Counted from the stretch's first letter, positions 45,357 to 54,194 are shown. The stretch is DNA of 60,926 nt from Peptoclostridium litorale DSM 5388 (GCF_900141635.1 NZ_FSRH01000017.1:1-60926), one strand, 5' to 3'. Notes: generated by a model from the sequence alone, not told the origin. Program-made: numbers and translations.

Positions 45357-46047
45357 TGTTGTTTTCCATCCTGTAGCCTATGCCTCTTATTGTCTTCAAA
45401 TATGATGGATTCTTGGGGTCGGGCTCTATCTTATCCCTAAGATGGCTTATATGGACCATTATTGTGTTGCTGTCCCCAAAATAGGGTTCCTGCCAAACGG
45501 CTTCGTAAATCTGTTTTTTAGTAAACACCCTGCCGAGATTTTCCATGAAAAGCTTGAGCATTTTGAATTCCTTGGGGTTGAGGTCAATTTCAATACTGTT
45601 TTTTTGGAGCGCATAATTGTCAAGGTCTATTCTAAGTATTCCATTTTTAATCAAATTTGAGGGCTGGCCCTTCGGAGAGTATTGAATATACCTTCTAAGA
45701 TGGGCGTTGACTCTAGACAAAAGCTCTATTATGCTAAACGGCTTTACAACATAGTCATCCGCTCCAAGACCCAGGCCCAAAATTTTGTCCTGTTCTTCAG
45801 CCTTTGCGGTAAGGAATATGACGGGAACCTGGCTTGACTCCCTTATGTTTTTTACCAGAGTGAACCCATCCATTCGGGGCATCATAACATCAACTATCAA
45901 GAGATCTATATTTTCACGGTTGAATATTTCGAGAGCTTCAACTCCATCTCTCGCCTCGAATATTTCGTAGCCTTCTTTTGCAAGGTGAAGATATAAAAGG
46001 TGCCTTATATCCTCTTCGTCTTCTACTATAAGAATTTTTACAGACAT
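45343..46047 (-). CDS. OmpR/PhoB-type response regulator
   Basis: A 234-residue regulator. Receiver: 'ILIVEDEEDIRHLL', phospho-acceptor Asp53 in 'LLIVDVMMPRMDG', 'FLTAKAEEQD' and 'DDYVVKPFS'. C-terminal winged-helix DNA-binding domain ('IDLNPKEFKMLKLFMENLGR', 'TIMVHISHLRDKIEPDPKNP', 'IRGIGYRME'). It is the first gene of the two-gene unit with the sensor kinase. Its start is about 90 nt from the divergent ABC operon start. Confidence 0.95.
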   Translation of the reverse strand: MSVKILIVEDEEDIRHLLYLHLAKEGYEIFEARDGVEALEIFNRENIDLLIVDVMMPRMDGFTLVKNIRESSQVPVIFLTAKAEEQDKILGLGLGADDYVVKPFSIIELLSRVNAHLRRYIQYSPKGQPSNLIKNGILRIDLDNYALQKNSIEIDLNPKEFKMLKLFMENLGRVFTKKQIYEAVWQEPYFGDSNTIMVHISHLRDKIEPDPKNPSYLKTIRGIGYRMENNNEQT

Positions 46048-46092
46048 ATAATATCTTAATATAATTGATATAGTAAGGCTTTAGGGTGAGGA

Positions 46093-46121
46093 TTGACACT
46101 AAAATATATACATGTTATAAG
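46093..46121 (+). promoter_or_regulatory. Promoter for the ABC/surface-protein operon
   Basis: TTGACA (46093-46098) - 17 nt - TATAAG (46116-46121). It implies a very short leader before the first gene. Confidence 0.75.
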
Positions 46122-46136
46122 AAGTAGTTAAGCGAG

Positions 46137-46862
46137 GTGCATTTATTAATATTGCGGGAGGGGTTTGAGATAGAACCGGCTGTGAAAATAAGAGATTTGA
46201 GGAAAGTATACAAGGTGGGAAGCGAGAAGGTAATAGCATTAAATAGTATAGACATGGAGATAGAAAGAGGGCAGATATGTTGCCTGCTTGGAACCTCGGG
46301 CTCCGGAAAATCGACGCTGCTCAATATCATGGCTGGCCTGGAAAAACCTACAAAGGGAACGGTCACTGTAAACGGGGGAAAGATAGAGTCAATGAGTGAA
46401 AAAGAGCTTGCGATTTTCAGGCAGAAGAACATAGGGTTTATATTCCAGTCGTATAACCTCATGGGCTCTCTTACGGCACTGGAGAATGTAAGCCTGCCCC
46501 TTACATTCAAGGGAATGTCTAAAGGAGAGAGGGAAAAAAAGGCGGAAAAGCTGCTTGAGGCGGTGGGACTTAAAAAGCATATAATGCACAAACCTACTCA
46601 AATGTCGGGCGGCCAGCAGCAAAGGGTTGGAATAGCAAGAGCTTTTGTAGGAAAGCCAGGAATAGTTTTTGCAGACGAGCCTACGGGAAACCTGGACTCA
46701 AAGACGACGAAAGAGGTCATGGAGCTCATGCTCAATATGGCGAAGAAGAACAATCAGACCCTTGTGATAGTAACTCACGACCCCAGCATAGCTGAATTTG
46801 CAGACAAGGTTGTATATATACTGGATGGAGATATTGAAAAAATAGAAGAGAAAAATAAATAG
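46137..46862 (+). CDS. ABC transporter ATP-binding protein (MacB/LolD type)
   Basis: About 240 residues with Walker A '[18 protein letters not shown]', Q-loop 'FIFQSYNLMGSLTALE', signature 'MSGGQQQRVGIARAF', Walker B 'IVFADEPTGNLDSK' and switch 'VTHDPSIAEF'. It belongs to the MacB/LolD/BceA group that drives FtsX-like permeases. The start is uncertain: GTG 46137, TTG 46152 and GTG 46182 are all in frame, and none has an ideal binding site. It is followed 17 nt later by the surface protein gene; the permease gene is third. Confidence 0.9.
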   Translation: MHLLILREGFEIEPAVKIRDLRKVYKVGSEKVIALNSIDMEIERGQICCLLGTSGSGKSTLLNIMAGLEKPTKGTVTVNGGKIESMSEKELAIFRQKNIGFIFQSYNLMGSLTALENVSLPLTFKGMSKGEREKKAEKLLEAVGLKKHIMHKPTQMSGGQQQRVGIARAFVGKPGIVFADEPTGNLDSKTTKEVMELMLNMAKKNNQTLVIVTHDPSIAEFADKVVYILDGDIEKIEEKNK

Positions 46863-46879
46863 AGGGGGATGTTTGTTTA

Positions 46880-48871
46880 ATGAGGAAATCAAGAAACATA
46901 ACGGCGATAATAATGATTGTCATCATGGCACTTATGCAAGCCGGATATTCATATGCAGGAGGCACTGAAAACTATGATCCTAGAATCACTGTGAAGACAG
47001 ATAAAATGGTCGAGGCGAGTGCCGGCCAGAAGGTGAAATTTGGAATGACAGTGGGAAATGACACTCCGGACACATCCAAGAATATAGAAATAGAGCCAGT
47101 CATAAACGACAAATTTCCATTTGAGATAAATACGTCTACAGTAAAGAAGACCCTCTCGAGAGTGGGGAGGTATTCAAGTGAAAAGATAGAGTACGAGTTC
47201 TTGGTTCCGGCCGCCGTGAAAACAGGTACATATCCAATTGAGTTTACCGTAGAGTATGAAAACTTCTATTCAGACAAGTTTAAGACAACTCAGACTGTAT
47301 ATGTTAAGGTGGTAAACGACAAAATAGAGCCAATACTGAGCGTTTCAAAAACAGAATTTGGTGGGAAAAAGCTGTCTGCGGGCCAGGCTTCAGATGTGAA
47401 GTTTTACATAAAAAACACTGGAAGCTTCAATGCAAAAAAAATATATGCGACTATTTCAGGATTTGAATCGGAAGGGCTTACTATGTCGGGCTCGAATACA
47501 GCCACTATAGACAATATAAAGCCGGGAGAGGAAAAGGCGGTATCATTCAAAATAACACCATATGAGGACATAAAGAGCGGAAATTATGACCTTGCAATGA
47601 AGCTGGATTATGTGGACGAGAATTCACAGTCGTATTCAAGGGAGTCGAAGGTGTTCTTGCCCGTGATTGGAATAGACGAGAAGGAGCCTTATTTTGAACT
47701 CTTGGATATTAAATATCCAAGCGGGGAAGTTCCTTCGGAAACGGATTTTGAAATAAAATTCAATCTTAAAAACAGCGGGGGCGGAGAGGCCAAAAAGGTG
47801 AAGGTTTCAGTAGACGGCGGAGGAGAAATAGTGTCGAAATCGCTATCCGTAAGAAATCTTGGGACCATGGAGCCTGGAGATCAAAAAAGCCTTTCGTTTA
47901 CAATGTTTGCGGATGCAGATGCAAAGAGGAAAAATCATCCGGTGGCGATAAACATAGAATACGAGGAGCCGGACGGCTCAAGCGAGAAGACGGTGCAGCA
48001 TATAGGTGTGTTCGTTGAAGGTGGAGGAGAAGGAAGAGCCAAGATAATAGTAGAGGATTATAGTTTTGAAAACGAATACGTAAAAGCGGGAGAGCCGTTT
48101 GACCTTACGCTTACACTTACAAACACTAATGCGCATGAGTCTGTGGAGGATGTGAAAATATCGCTAAAGTCCGAAAATGCAATATTCACTCCTGTTGGAA
48201 GCAGTAACTCGTTTGTTGTAGACAGGCTTTCGCCCAAAGAAAGCACTCAAAAGTCAATAAGACTAAAATCGAAGACTGACGCAGAGCACAAGACTTATGA
48301 AATCAATGTCGAAATGGAGTACGGAGAAGATTTAGAGGGTGAGCCGTATGTGAGCAAGGAGATAATAACAATACCTGTTATACATGAGACGGATCTTGAA
48401 ATTGCAGATATACAGCTTCCACCAGAGGTGAACGTTGGAAGAGGGAATGACATTTACGTCGATTTTTACAACAGGGGAAAATCCAAGATATCAAATATGA
48501 TGGTCACTGTCGAGGGAGACTTTAAGGTGCAAGAGGGAAAGTATTTTGTAGGTGACTTTGAGGCGGGAAGTTCAGACTATTTTGAAGCCAGTATAGAGCC
48601 TGCGGAAGTGGGGGAGTTCAGCGGCAAAATAGTGTTTGAATTTGAAGATGCAATAGGGGAAAAACAGCGTGTGGAAAAAGAATTCACAATAAATGCAGAG
48701 GAGCCGCCTGCAGAAGAAGACATGATTCAGGCTCAGATGGAAGAACCTGAAGGAGGCAAAAAAGGCGCTATTGCAGCTACACTCTTAACAGCTGCAGCTG
48801 CAGCTGCATTTTTAGTGATTAAAAAGAAAAGAAAGGCCAAAAAAGCCAAGGAGCTTGAGGAAGATGAATAA
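46880..48871 (+). CDS. Cell-surface protein with NEW3/COG1361-like repeats and C-terminal anchor
   Basis: A 663-residue exported protein. Signal peptide (about residues 1-26, ending 'MQAGYSYAGG'). The body is a row of about five beta-sandwich modules of CARDB/NEW3 type, each opening with an 'xAGQ/PGE...NTG' pattern such as 'SAGQASDVKFYIKNTGSF', 'PSETDFEIKFNLKNSGGG' and 'KAGEPFDLTLTLTNTNAH'. The end has an Ala-rich membrane helix ('AIAATLLTAAAAAAFLVI') and a basic tail. It stays anchored and faces outward. It lies between the ATPase and the permease genes of one exporter, where MacA would be, and overlaps the permease gene by 8 nt. Confidence 0.82.
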   Translation: MRKSRNITAIIMIVIMALMQAGYSYAGGTENYDPRITVKTDKMVEASAGQKVKFGMTVGNDTPDTSKNIEIEPVINDKFPFEINTSTVKKTLSRVGRYSSEKIEYEFLVPAAVKTGTYPIEFTVEYENFYSDKFKTTQTVYVKVVNDKIEPILSVSKTEFGGKKLSAGQASDVKFYIKNTGSFNAKKIYATISGFESEGLTMSGSNTATIDNIKPGEEKAVSFKITPYEDIKSGNYDLAMKLDYVDENSQSYSRESKVFLPVIGIDEKEPYFELLDIKYPSGEVPSETDFEIKFNLKNSGGGEAKKVKVSVDGGGEIVSKSLSVRNLGTMEPGDQKSLSFTMFADADAKRKNHPVAINIEYEEPDGSSEKTVQHIGVFVEGGGEGRAKIIVEDYSFENEYVKAGEPFDLTLTLTNTNAHESVEDVKISLKSENAIFTPVGSSNSFVVDRLSPKESTQKSIRLKSKTDAEHKTYEINVEMEYGEDLEGEPYVSKEIITIPVIHETDLEIADIQLPPEVNVGRGNDIYVDFYNRGKSKISNMMVTVEGDFKVQEGKYFVGDFEAGSSDYFEASIEPAEVGEFSGKIVFEFEDAIGEKQRVEKEFTINAEEPPAEEDMIQAQMEEPEGGKKGAIAATLLTAAAAAAFLVIKKKRKAKKAKELEEDE

Positions 48872-50189
48872 TTCAGACCTTATTTCGATGGGTTTTAAGA
48901 ACCTTTGGAGAAGAAAGGCCAGAACAATACTTACAATACTGGGTGTCATAATAGGGACATCGTCGATAGTAATAATGCTTTCGCTGGGTATAGCTATGAA
49001 TGAGAACTTCAAGCACCAGCTTGAAAAGATGGGAAGCATAAACGTTATAGATGTCTATTCGGGAGATCGCTATGGAGATGATGACGAAAGGCAAAAAAAG
49101 GGGGAAGTCCAGCTGAACGACGATATGCTAAAGCAGTTTGAAGCCATATCTGGGGTTGAAGTTGTGACACCCGTTATTGAAAAATACGTTGTAATAACGG
49201 CTGGAAACCTGCAGGCCGACATGTCCATAATAGCCATGGACCCTTCTAAAATGAAGGACATGGGAATAAAGCTTGCCAAGGGAAGGTTTGTAAATGAGCA
49301 TGACAAGAATGCCCTTATATTTGGAGCAAAGACAGGAGAGAATTTTTACGATCCAAAGTCAAGGGATCCATATGAGGACATGGGCGAAAACAATATAGAC
49401 ATTATGAACGAAAGGCTCAAGCTTTCAATGGACGGAGGAGCAAGGGAGAGCCATTCAAGCGCAATAAAGGTGGATGCGGTCGGCGTAATCCAGGAAGGCA
49501 GCTATGAAAGCGACTGGAGTGCGTATACAAGTATAGAGACGCTTGAAAAAATGATAGAAAAAAACGAAAAGCAGATGAAAAAGCAAAGCAAAGACGCCGA
49601 GGACGGAAAAGAAAATAAAAAAAATAGAAAAAAAGACAAGGGCTACGAAAAGGCTAAAGTCAAAGTCGAGGATATAGAAAGAGTTGAGGAAGTAAAGGCG
49701 GTAATAGAGGGAATGGGATTTCAGGCAAGAAGCCTTACCGAGATACTGGAGCAGATGAAGAAGACCTCTGCGGGAATACAGGCGGTTCTTGGAGGAATAG
49801 GGGCGGTATCTCTTTTTGTGGCGGCGCTGGGAATAACGAACACGATGATAATGTCAATATATGAAAGGACTAGGGAAATAGGCGTAATGAAAGTAATAGG
49901 GGCAAAGATATCCGACATAAAAAGACTCTTCCTGTTTGAAGCCGGCATGATAGGGTTTACCGGCGGGGTCGTGGGCATATTGCTTAGCTACTGTGTCTCG
50001 CTTCTCATAAACCATGTAGGAAAGAGTCTCATGGGTGAGTTTGGAGAACAGGCCAGCATATCGGTAATTCCAATATGGCTTGTGCTTTCAGCCCTTGTAT
50101 TTTCAACTTTTGTGGGGCTTGCATCGGGATACTATCCGGCAAGAAGAGCAATGAATCTGAGTGCGCTTGAAGCCATAAAAAATGAATAG
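48864..50189 (+). CDS. MacB/FtsX-like ABC transporter permease
   Basis: A 441-residue MacB-type permease. TM1 at about residues 20-40 ('ARTILTILGVIIGTSSIVI'), a MacB periplasmic-core-like domain with a lysine-rich insertion ('KQSKDAEDGKENKKNRKKDK', about 235-260), and three membrane helices at the end ('GIGAVSLFVAALGITNTMIM', 'GVMKVIGAKISDIKRLFLFE', 'SVIPIWLVLSALVFSTFVGL'). The short motif 'SGYYPARRAMNLSALEAIKNE' is the family's usual C-terminus. ATG 48864 has AAGGAG at 10 nt; the in-frame TTG 48855 is too close. The charged insertion is unlike standard MacB. A terminator follows (50201-50228). Confidence 0.9.
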   Translation: MNNSDLISMGFKNLWRRKARTILTILGVIIGTSSIVIMLSLGIAMNENFKHQLEKMGSINVIDVYSGDRYGDDDERQKKGEVQLNDDMLKQFEAISGVEVVTPVIEKYVVITAGNLQADMSIIAMDPSKMKDMGIKLAKGRFVNEHDKNALIFGAKTGENFYDPKSRDPYEDMGENNIDIMNERLKLSMDGGARESHSSAIKVDAVGVIQEGSYESDWSAYTSIETLEKMIEKNEKQMKKQSKDAEDGKENKKNRKKDKGYEKAKVKVEDIERVEEVKAVIEGMGFQARSLTEILEQMKKTSAGIQAVLGGIGAVSLFVAALGITNTMIMSIYERTREIGVMKVIGAKISDIKRLFLFEAGMIGFTGGVVGILLSYCVSLLINHVGKSLMGEFGEQASISVIPIWLVLSALVFSTFVGLASGYYPARRAMNLSALEAIKNE

Positions 50190-50200
50190 CTATACTATTT

Positions 50201-50228
50201 GACCGCAGACAATGCGGTCTTTTTTTTG
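50201..50228 (+). terminator. Terminator of the ABC/surface-protein operon
   Basis: 7-bp stem GACCGCA / TGCGGTC and eight T. Confidence 0.9.
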
Positions 50229-50283
50229 TCAAAAAATGACCGAATATGCTATAATAACTATTATTGATTGGAGGAGGGTGGAT

Positions 50284-50712
50284 TTGAAGCTTAAGATAAA
50301 AAAAATAGACGAAAATGCTGTGGTTCCAAGGTATGCCCATGATGGAGACGCGGGACTTGATCTTTTCTCGATAGAGGAAAAGAGAATAGATCCGGGAGAC
50401 AGGGCGCTTTTGAGAACCGGAATAAGCATGCAACTGCCTGAAAATACAGAAGCACAGATAAGGCCAAGAAGCGGTCTGGCCCTTAAAAACGGAATAACAG
50501 TGCTCAATACTCCGGGAACAATAGACGAAGGGTATAGAGGTGAAGTTTGCATAATACTTATAAATCATTCTGAGAAAAGCTTTGCTGTCGAAAAAGGTAT
50601 GAAAATAGCTCAAATGGTTATAAAGCCTGTTCTTAAAGTGGATGTGGAAGAAGTGGAGGATCTTTCTGCAAGCGGCAGAGGAGAAAATGGATTTGGATCT
50701 ACTGGAATATAG
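50284..50712 (+). CDS. dut: dUTP diphosphatase
   Basis: A 142-residue trimeric dUTPase: motif 1 '[11 protein letters not shown]', motif 2 '[11 protein letters not shown]', motif 3 '[14 protein letters not shown]', motif 4 '[10 protein letters not shown]' and motif 5 '[12 protein letters not shown]'. It turns dUTP into dUMP + PPi, limiting uracil in DNA and feeding thymidylate synthesis. GGAGGAGGGTGG before TTG 50284 sets the start; the longer frame from 50212 starts inside the upstream terminator. It appears to be transcribed alone. Confidence 0.94.
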   Translation: MKLKIKKIDENAVVPRYAHDGDAGLDLFSIEEKRIDPGDRALLRTGISMQLPENTEAQIRPRSGLALKNGITVLNTPGTIDEGYRGEVCIILINHSEKSFAVEKGMKIAQMVIKPVLKVDVEEVEDLSASGRGENGFGSTGI

Positions 50713-50773
50713 GCAGAAATATGTCGAATGTAAATTAAAAAGTAAATTTAATGCTAAAAAAACTTAAAAAATA

Positions 50774-50802
50774 TTCAAGGAATACTATTTTTGTGGTAGA
50801 AT
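50774..50802 (+). promoter_or_regulatory. Promoter of the second c-di-GMP riboswitch transcript
   Basis: TTCAAG (50774-50779) - 17 nt - TAGAAT (50797-50802), about 25 nt before the aptamer. Confidence 0.5.
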
Positions 50803-50825
50803 AACAATACGGAAGCAGTTTAGAA

Positions 50826-50902
50826 AAAGGCAAACCTGTTGAAAGGCAGGGACGCAAAGCTATGGGTCTAAGGGATTATCCTACGATTGCCAGGTTGCCG
50901 GA
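50826..50902 (+). promoter_or_regulatory. Cyclic di-GMP class I (GEMM-I) riboswitch
   Basis: Contains GGCAAACC, the GAAA-loop stem (CCTGTTGAAAGGCAGG), GGGACGCAAAGC, TATGGGTCTAA and the closing CCAGGTTGCC. These are the conserved parts of the c-di-GMP-I aptamer. P1 forms from GGCAA (50829-) and TTGCC (-50899). A terminator-like hairpin (50932-50959) lies between it and the gene at 51004, so it probably controls transcription. Confidence 0.93.
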
Positions 50903-50931
50903 AATGCGTGATGTATGTTACATTGACGTAA

Positions 50932-50959
50932 GAGCCGTCTTCCTTTGAAGGCGCTTTTT
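50932..50959 (+). terminator. Riboswitch expression-platform terminator
   Basis: CGTCTTC cttt GAAGGCG stem, followed by CTTTTT. It lies downstream of the aptamer and before the gene it controls. Confidence 0.65.
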
Positions 50960-51003
50960 GGCATTTCAGTCGCGCCCGGTAAAAAATACAGGGAGGGTTT
51001 GAA

Positions 51004-51333
51004 ATGGGAATAAAAATAACCAGAGAACTTGTGAAATATGTTTATTTGAATACCCCAGACAAGGAAGTTGTGAAAAAAGAACTTGAAAAGCTTTATGAAA
51101 TCATGGAACGCAATATAAAAGAGATAGGCAGCAATAGGGAAGTAAGGCTTATAATTAAGGATTTTGAAATGCTTTCAGACATATTTGATGTGCTCTACAT
51201 AAGAAAGGATTTTTCAAGTGAAGAGATAACACATTTTGCAAAAAGGGAGGAACACCTTAAATCGAAATTCTCAATGAAGAAAGAGTATATGAGAAAAAAG
51301 AAAAATTACAATGGAATATATATATATGCATAA
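51004..51333 (+). CDS. Hypothetical protein controlled by a c-di-GMP riboswitch
   Basis: A 109-residue soluble, highly charged helical protein ('KEVVKKELEKLYEIMERNIK', 'LSDIFDVLYIRKDFSSEEI'), with a very basic end ('SMKKEYMRKKKNYNG'). No signal peptide or membrane segment. Not a family I recognise. GGGAGGG precedes ATG 51004. The only hint to its job is the c-di-GMP riboswitch and terminator in its leader, pointing to a motility/attachment-related role. It ends with a hairpin at 51332-51360. Confidence 0.78.
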   Translation: MGIKITRELVKYVYLNTPDKEVVKKELEKLYEIMERNIKEIGSNREVRLIIKDFEMLSDIFDVLYIRKDFSSEEITHFAKREEHLKSKFSMKKEYMRKKKNYNGIYIYA

Positions 51334-51360
51334 AGCCTGAGTCAATCAGGCTTTTCTTTT
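51332..51360 (+). terminator. Terminator after the riboswitch-controlled gene
   Basis: AAAGCCTGA gtcaa TCAGGCTTT stem with a T-rich tail. Confidence 0.75.
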
Positions 51361-51467
51361 GCATTTTTAGAATATATGGCGCAAAATCCCATATTACTAT
51401 ATAATTAGAGTGTTGCAAATAAATATGGCGGCAATAATTCATTATGATAAGGAAAGGCGGACTGGAT

Positions 51468-52181
51468 ATGATTAGGACTATAATACTTGCGGCTTATGTA
51501 GTATTATATCTTTTACTTTCTATTCCAAAGCTTAAAAAGGTTTCAAAGCTTGAAGAAACAGGGGAGAAAGAAGAAAAGGATGCTATAATTAGAAAAACGG
51601 CCAAAGACTGGGCGGATGGAATAGTTAGGCTGAGCGGATCGAAAGTTGAAGTAAAAGGAGCAGACAATATTCCAAAGGACGAGGCTGTGGTATTCGTAAG
51701 CAACCACCAGAGCAATTTCGACATTCCAATACTAATGTCGTGCATAGAAAAACCCAAGGCATTTATTGCAAAGGTCGAAATGGAAAATATGCCCATACTC
51801 AGCAGCTGGATGAGCAAGATGGGATGCATATTCATGGACAGGAATGATGTGAGGCAGTCGCTCAAGTCAATTTCAAAGGGAGCTGAGAATGTAAAAAACG
51901 GCTATTCGATGGTCATATTTCCAGAAGGTACAAGGAGCGTTGACGGAGAGCTTGGAGAATTCAAACAGGGAAGCCTAAAGCTTGCGACAAAGGCTAAGGC
52001 AAAAATAGTGCCTGTTACAATAAAGGGTTCAAAGGATATAATGCCAAAGGGCAAAAAAGCCATAAGGGCTGCGAATGTACAGCTTGTAATATCAGAGCCT
52101 ATAGATACAAGTGATATTTCAAAAGAAGATGAAAAGATGCTCTCTGAAAGAGTAAGGGGAATAATAGAGTCTAATATTTAG
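51468..52181 (+). CDS. plsC: 1-acyl-sn-glycerol-3-phosphate acyltransferase
   Basis: A 237-residue PlsC-family acyltransferase that converts lysophosphatidate to phosphatidate. An N-terminal membrane helix (about residues 3-20) precedes the catalytic HX4D box 'VSNHQSNFDIPIL', the substrate motif 'GCIFMDRND', 'MVIFPEGTRSVDGELGEFKQ' and the 'KIVPVTIKGS' strand. The start is either ATG 51468 or the in-frame ATG 51444; the former is nearer to a purine-rich site and gives the usual family length. It is 17 nt upstream of the next gene. Confidence 0.9.
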   Translation: MIRTIILAAYVVLYLLLSIPKLKKVSKLEETGEKEEKDAIIRKTAKDWADGIVRLSGSKVEVKGADNIPKDEAVVFVSNHQSNFDIPILMSCIEKPKAFIAKVEMENMPILSSWMSKMGCIFMDRNDVRQSLKSISKGAENVKNGYSMVIFPEGTRSVDGELGEFKQGSLKLATKAKAKIVPVTIKGSKDIMPKGKKAIRAANVQLVISEPIDTSDISKEDEKMLSERVRGIIESNI

Positions 52182-52198
52182 AGCAAGCGGGTGAAAAT

Positions 52199-52537
52199 GT
52201 GAACATTATGGGGCTTGAAATAGAAAGTGATTTTGAAATAAGAAAAATAAGGGAAACAGATATGGATGTGGACCTGTTTGTCGACATAAAGGGAACCACT
52301 CTCAATATGAGTGTCGAATCAATGCCTGCCGTAATAGCATCCAGAATACAGTTTTGTATGGCAAGGGGGATTCTAATAAGGCTTTCGGCCGACGGTGAAA
52401 AGGTATGTACAGTACACATACTAAGAAACATAGACATATATTCGGCGATATCCAATTTTGAGATCGACTACTCAAGCCATATGCTCAGGATAGCAGACGA
52501 AAAGACACACGCACTGCTGGAAATTAAAAGCAAGTGA
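52199..52537 (+). CDS. Hypothetical protein downstream of plsC
   Basis: A 112-residue soluble protein ('MNIMGLEIESDFEIRKIRET', 'VIASRIQFCMARGILIRLSA', 'IYSAISNFEIDYSSHMLRIA'). Starts at GTG 52199 behind GCGGGTG. Alternating hydrophobic patterns suggest a mixed alpha-beta fold. I do not recognise a family. It is in an operon with plsC and ends at a hairpin (52577-52608). Confidence 0.65.
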   Translation: MNIMGLEIESDFEIRKIRETDMDVDLFVDIKGTTLNMSVESMPAVIASRIQFCMARGILIRLSADGEKVCTVHILRNIDIYSAISNFEIDYSSHMLRIADEKTHALLEIKSK

Positions 52538-52576
52538 TAAAGACAAACAAAGAGGGTACAAATAAATATAAAGATG

Positions 52577-52609
52577 AAAAGGCGTTCAAGACATTGAACG
52601 TCTTTTTTA
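52577..52609 (+). terminator. Terminator of the plsC unit
   Basis: AAAGGCGTTCAA gaca TTGAACGTCTTT stem and T-run. Confidence 0.85.
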
Positions 52610-52679
52610 GATTAAATTGTTCTGGGAGTATTGAAACTACACGAGAATACCATAGCTTAACGAGCGGGGAGGGATGAAT

Positions 52680-54128
52680 GTGAAAAGTCAAACAAGTATG
52701 CCGCTTTTCGAGGCATTATGCGAATATCACAGAAAAAATGTTATTCCATTTGATGTTCCAGGACACAAGCATGGCAGAGGAATTCCACAGCTGGTCGAAT
52801 TTTTAGGGGAAACGACTCTCCAGGTGGACGTAAACTCCATGAAATCGCTTGATTCCATAGGCAATCCCATAGGGGTCATTAAGCAGGCTCAAAACCTTGC
52901 AGCAAAGGCGTTTGGGGCACGGGAGTGTTTTTTCATGGTGAACGGGACAACATCTGCAGTGCAGGCCATGATAATGAGTGTGTGCAAGCCCGGAGAAAAG
53001 ATAATACTTCCTAGGAATGCACATAAATCAGCCATAAACGGACTTGTATTAAGCGGAGCCATACCCGTATATATCCAGCCGGGAGTTGACGAGAGGCTAG
53101 GCATTGCAAACGGCGTAAAGCTGGAAGATGTTAAAAAGGCGATACGGGAGAATCCCGATGCAAAGGCGTTATTTTTAATAAACCCGACATATTATGGAAT
53201 GACATCGAATATCAAAGAAATAGTAAACGAGGCGCATTCAAACTCAATTGCAGTACTTGTGGATGAAGCGCACGGCGCTCACCTTCATTTTCATGAGCAG
53301 CTGCCCGTATCGGCAATGGAAGCCGGAGCGGATATGAGCGCTGTAAGCATGCACAAGACAGGGGGATCCCTTACACAGAGTTCTTTATTGCTCGTGAAAA
53401 ATAGACTAGTAGATAATAAGTTTGTAAGGATAGTCATAAAGCTTACACTTACTACAAGTGCATCATATCTTTTAATGAGCAGTCTTGACGTGGCCAGGAG
53501 AAACCTTGCCGTTGAAGGAAAGGAGATTATGGACAGGGTTTTAAAAATATCAAGAAATGCAAGGAAAGAGATAAACGATATAGAAGGGCTGTATGCATTT
53601 GGAGGCGAACTTGTAAACGGTGACGATGTATTCAGTTTTGATGAGACTAAGCTTGGAATATGTGTATCTGAAATAGGGCTTACGGGTTTCGAGATGTATG
53701 ACATATTGAGAGACGAGTATAATATACAAATGGAAATGGCGGATGCCTATAACGTGCTTGCCATAATAAGCATTGGGGATACAGAGGGAGCGGTCCAAAA
53801 GCTTGTAGAGGCGCTATCTGAAATATCAAAAAAATACAGGCGTGAAAATATAAGCACTGCAAAGCCGATACTTAAAAACCCAGAAGTAGTTGTCTCTCCA
53901 AGGGATGCTTTTTACAGCTGTCAAAAAACGGTGAGACTTGAAAGGGCAATAGGACAGATAAGTGGAGAGGCGGTAATGGCATATCCACCGGGGATACCTA
54001 TATTTGCCATGGGAGAGAGAATAACGTCAGACATGGTGGAGTATATAAAATTTCTAAAAAGCCAAAATGCATCAATAACAGGCACTGAAGACCCAGGTGC
54101 CGATTATATAAAGGTGCTTGGCATGTAG
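52680..54128 (+). CDS. Orn/Lys/Arg decarboxylase family protein (PLP), betaine reductase cluster
   Basis: A 482-residue paralogue of the protein at 400-1824. 'FDVPGHKHGRG', 'VNGTTSAVQAMIMS', 'LVDEAHGAHLHFHE' and the PLP-lysine motif 'SMHKTGGSLTQSS' are all kept, with 'AYPPGIPIFAMGE' near the C-terminus. Probable role: decarboxylation of a basic amino acid; substrate unknown. A similar gene (ldc) is, from memory, reported beside grd genes of Eubacterium acidaminophilum; treat this as recollection. GGGGAGGG ends right before ATG 52674, so GTG 52680 (in frame) is better placed. A terminator at 54195-54230 is shared with the convergent TetR gene. Confidence 0.87.
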   Translation: MKSQTSMPLFEALCEYHRKNVIPFDVPGHKHGRGIPQLVEFLGETTLQVDVNSMKSLDSIGNPIGVIKQAQNLAAKAFGARECFFMVNGTTSAVQAMIMSVCKPGEKIILPRNAHKSAINGLVLSGAIPVYIQPGVDERLGIANGVKLEDVKKAIRENPDAKALFLINPTYYGMTSNIKEIVNEAHSNSIAVLVDEAHGAHLHFHEQLPVSAMEAGADMSAVSMHKTGGSLTQSSLLLVKNRLVDNKFVRIVIKLTLTTSASYLLMSSLDVARRNLAVEGKEIMDRVLKISRNARKEINDIEGLYAFGGELVNGDDVFSFDETKLGICVSEIGLTGFEMYDILRDEYNIQMEMADAYNVLAIISIGDTEGAVQKLVEALSEISKKYRRENISTAKPILKNPEVVVSPRDAFYSCQKTVRLERAIGQISGEAVMAYPPGIPIFAMGERITSDMVEYIKFLKSQNASITGTEDPGADYIKVLGM

Positions 54129-54194
54129 AACGTATTGCTTTAAAAAGAATATAGGAGCACAAAAACATAAAATTAACAGACAGCAAATGACAAA

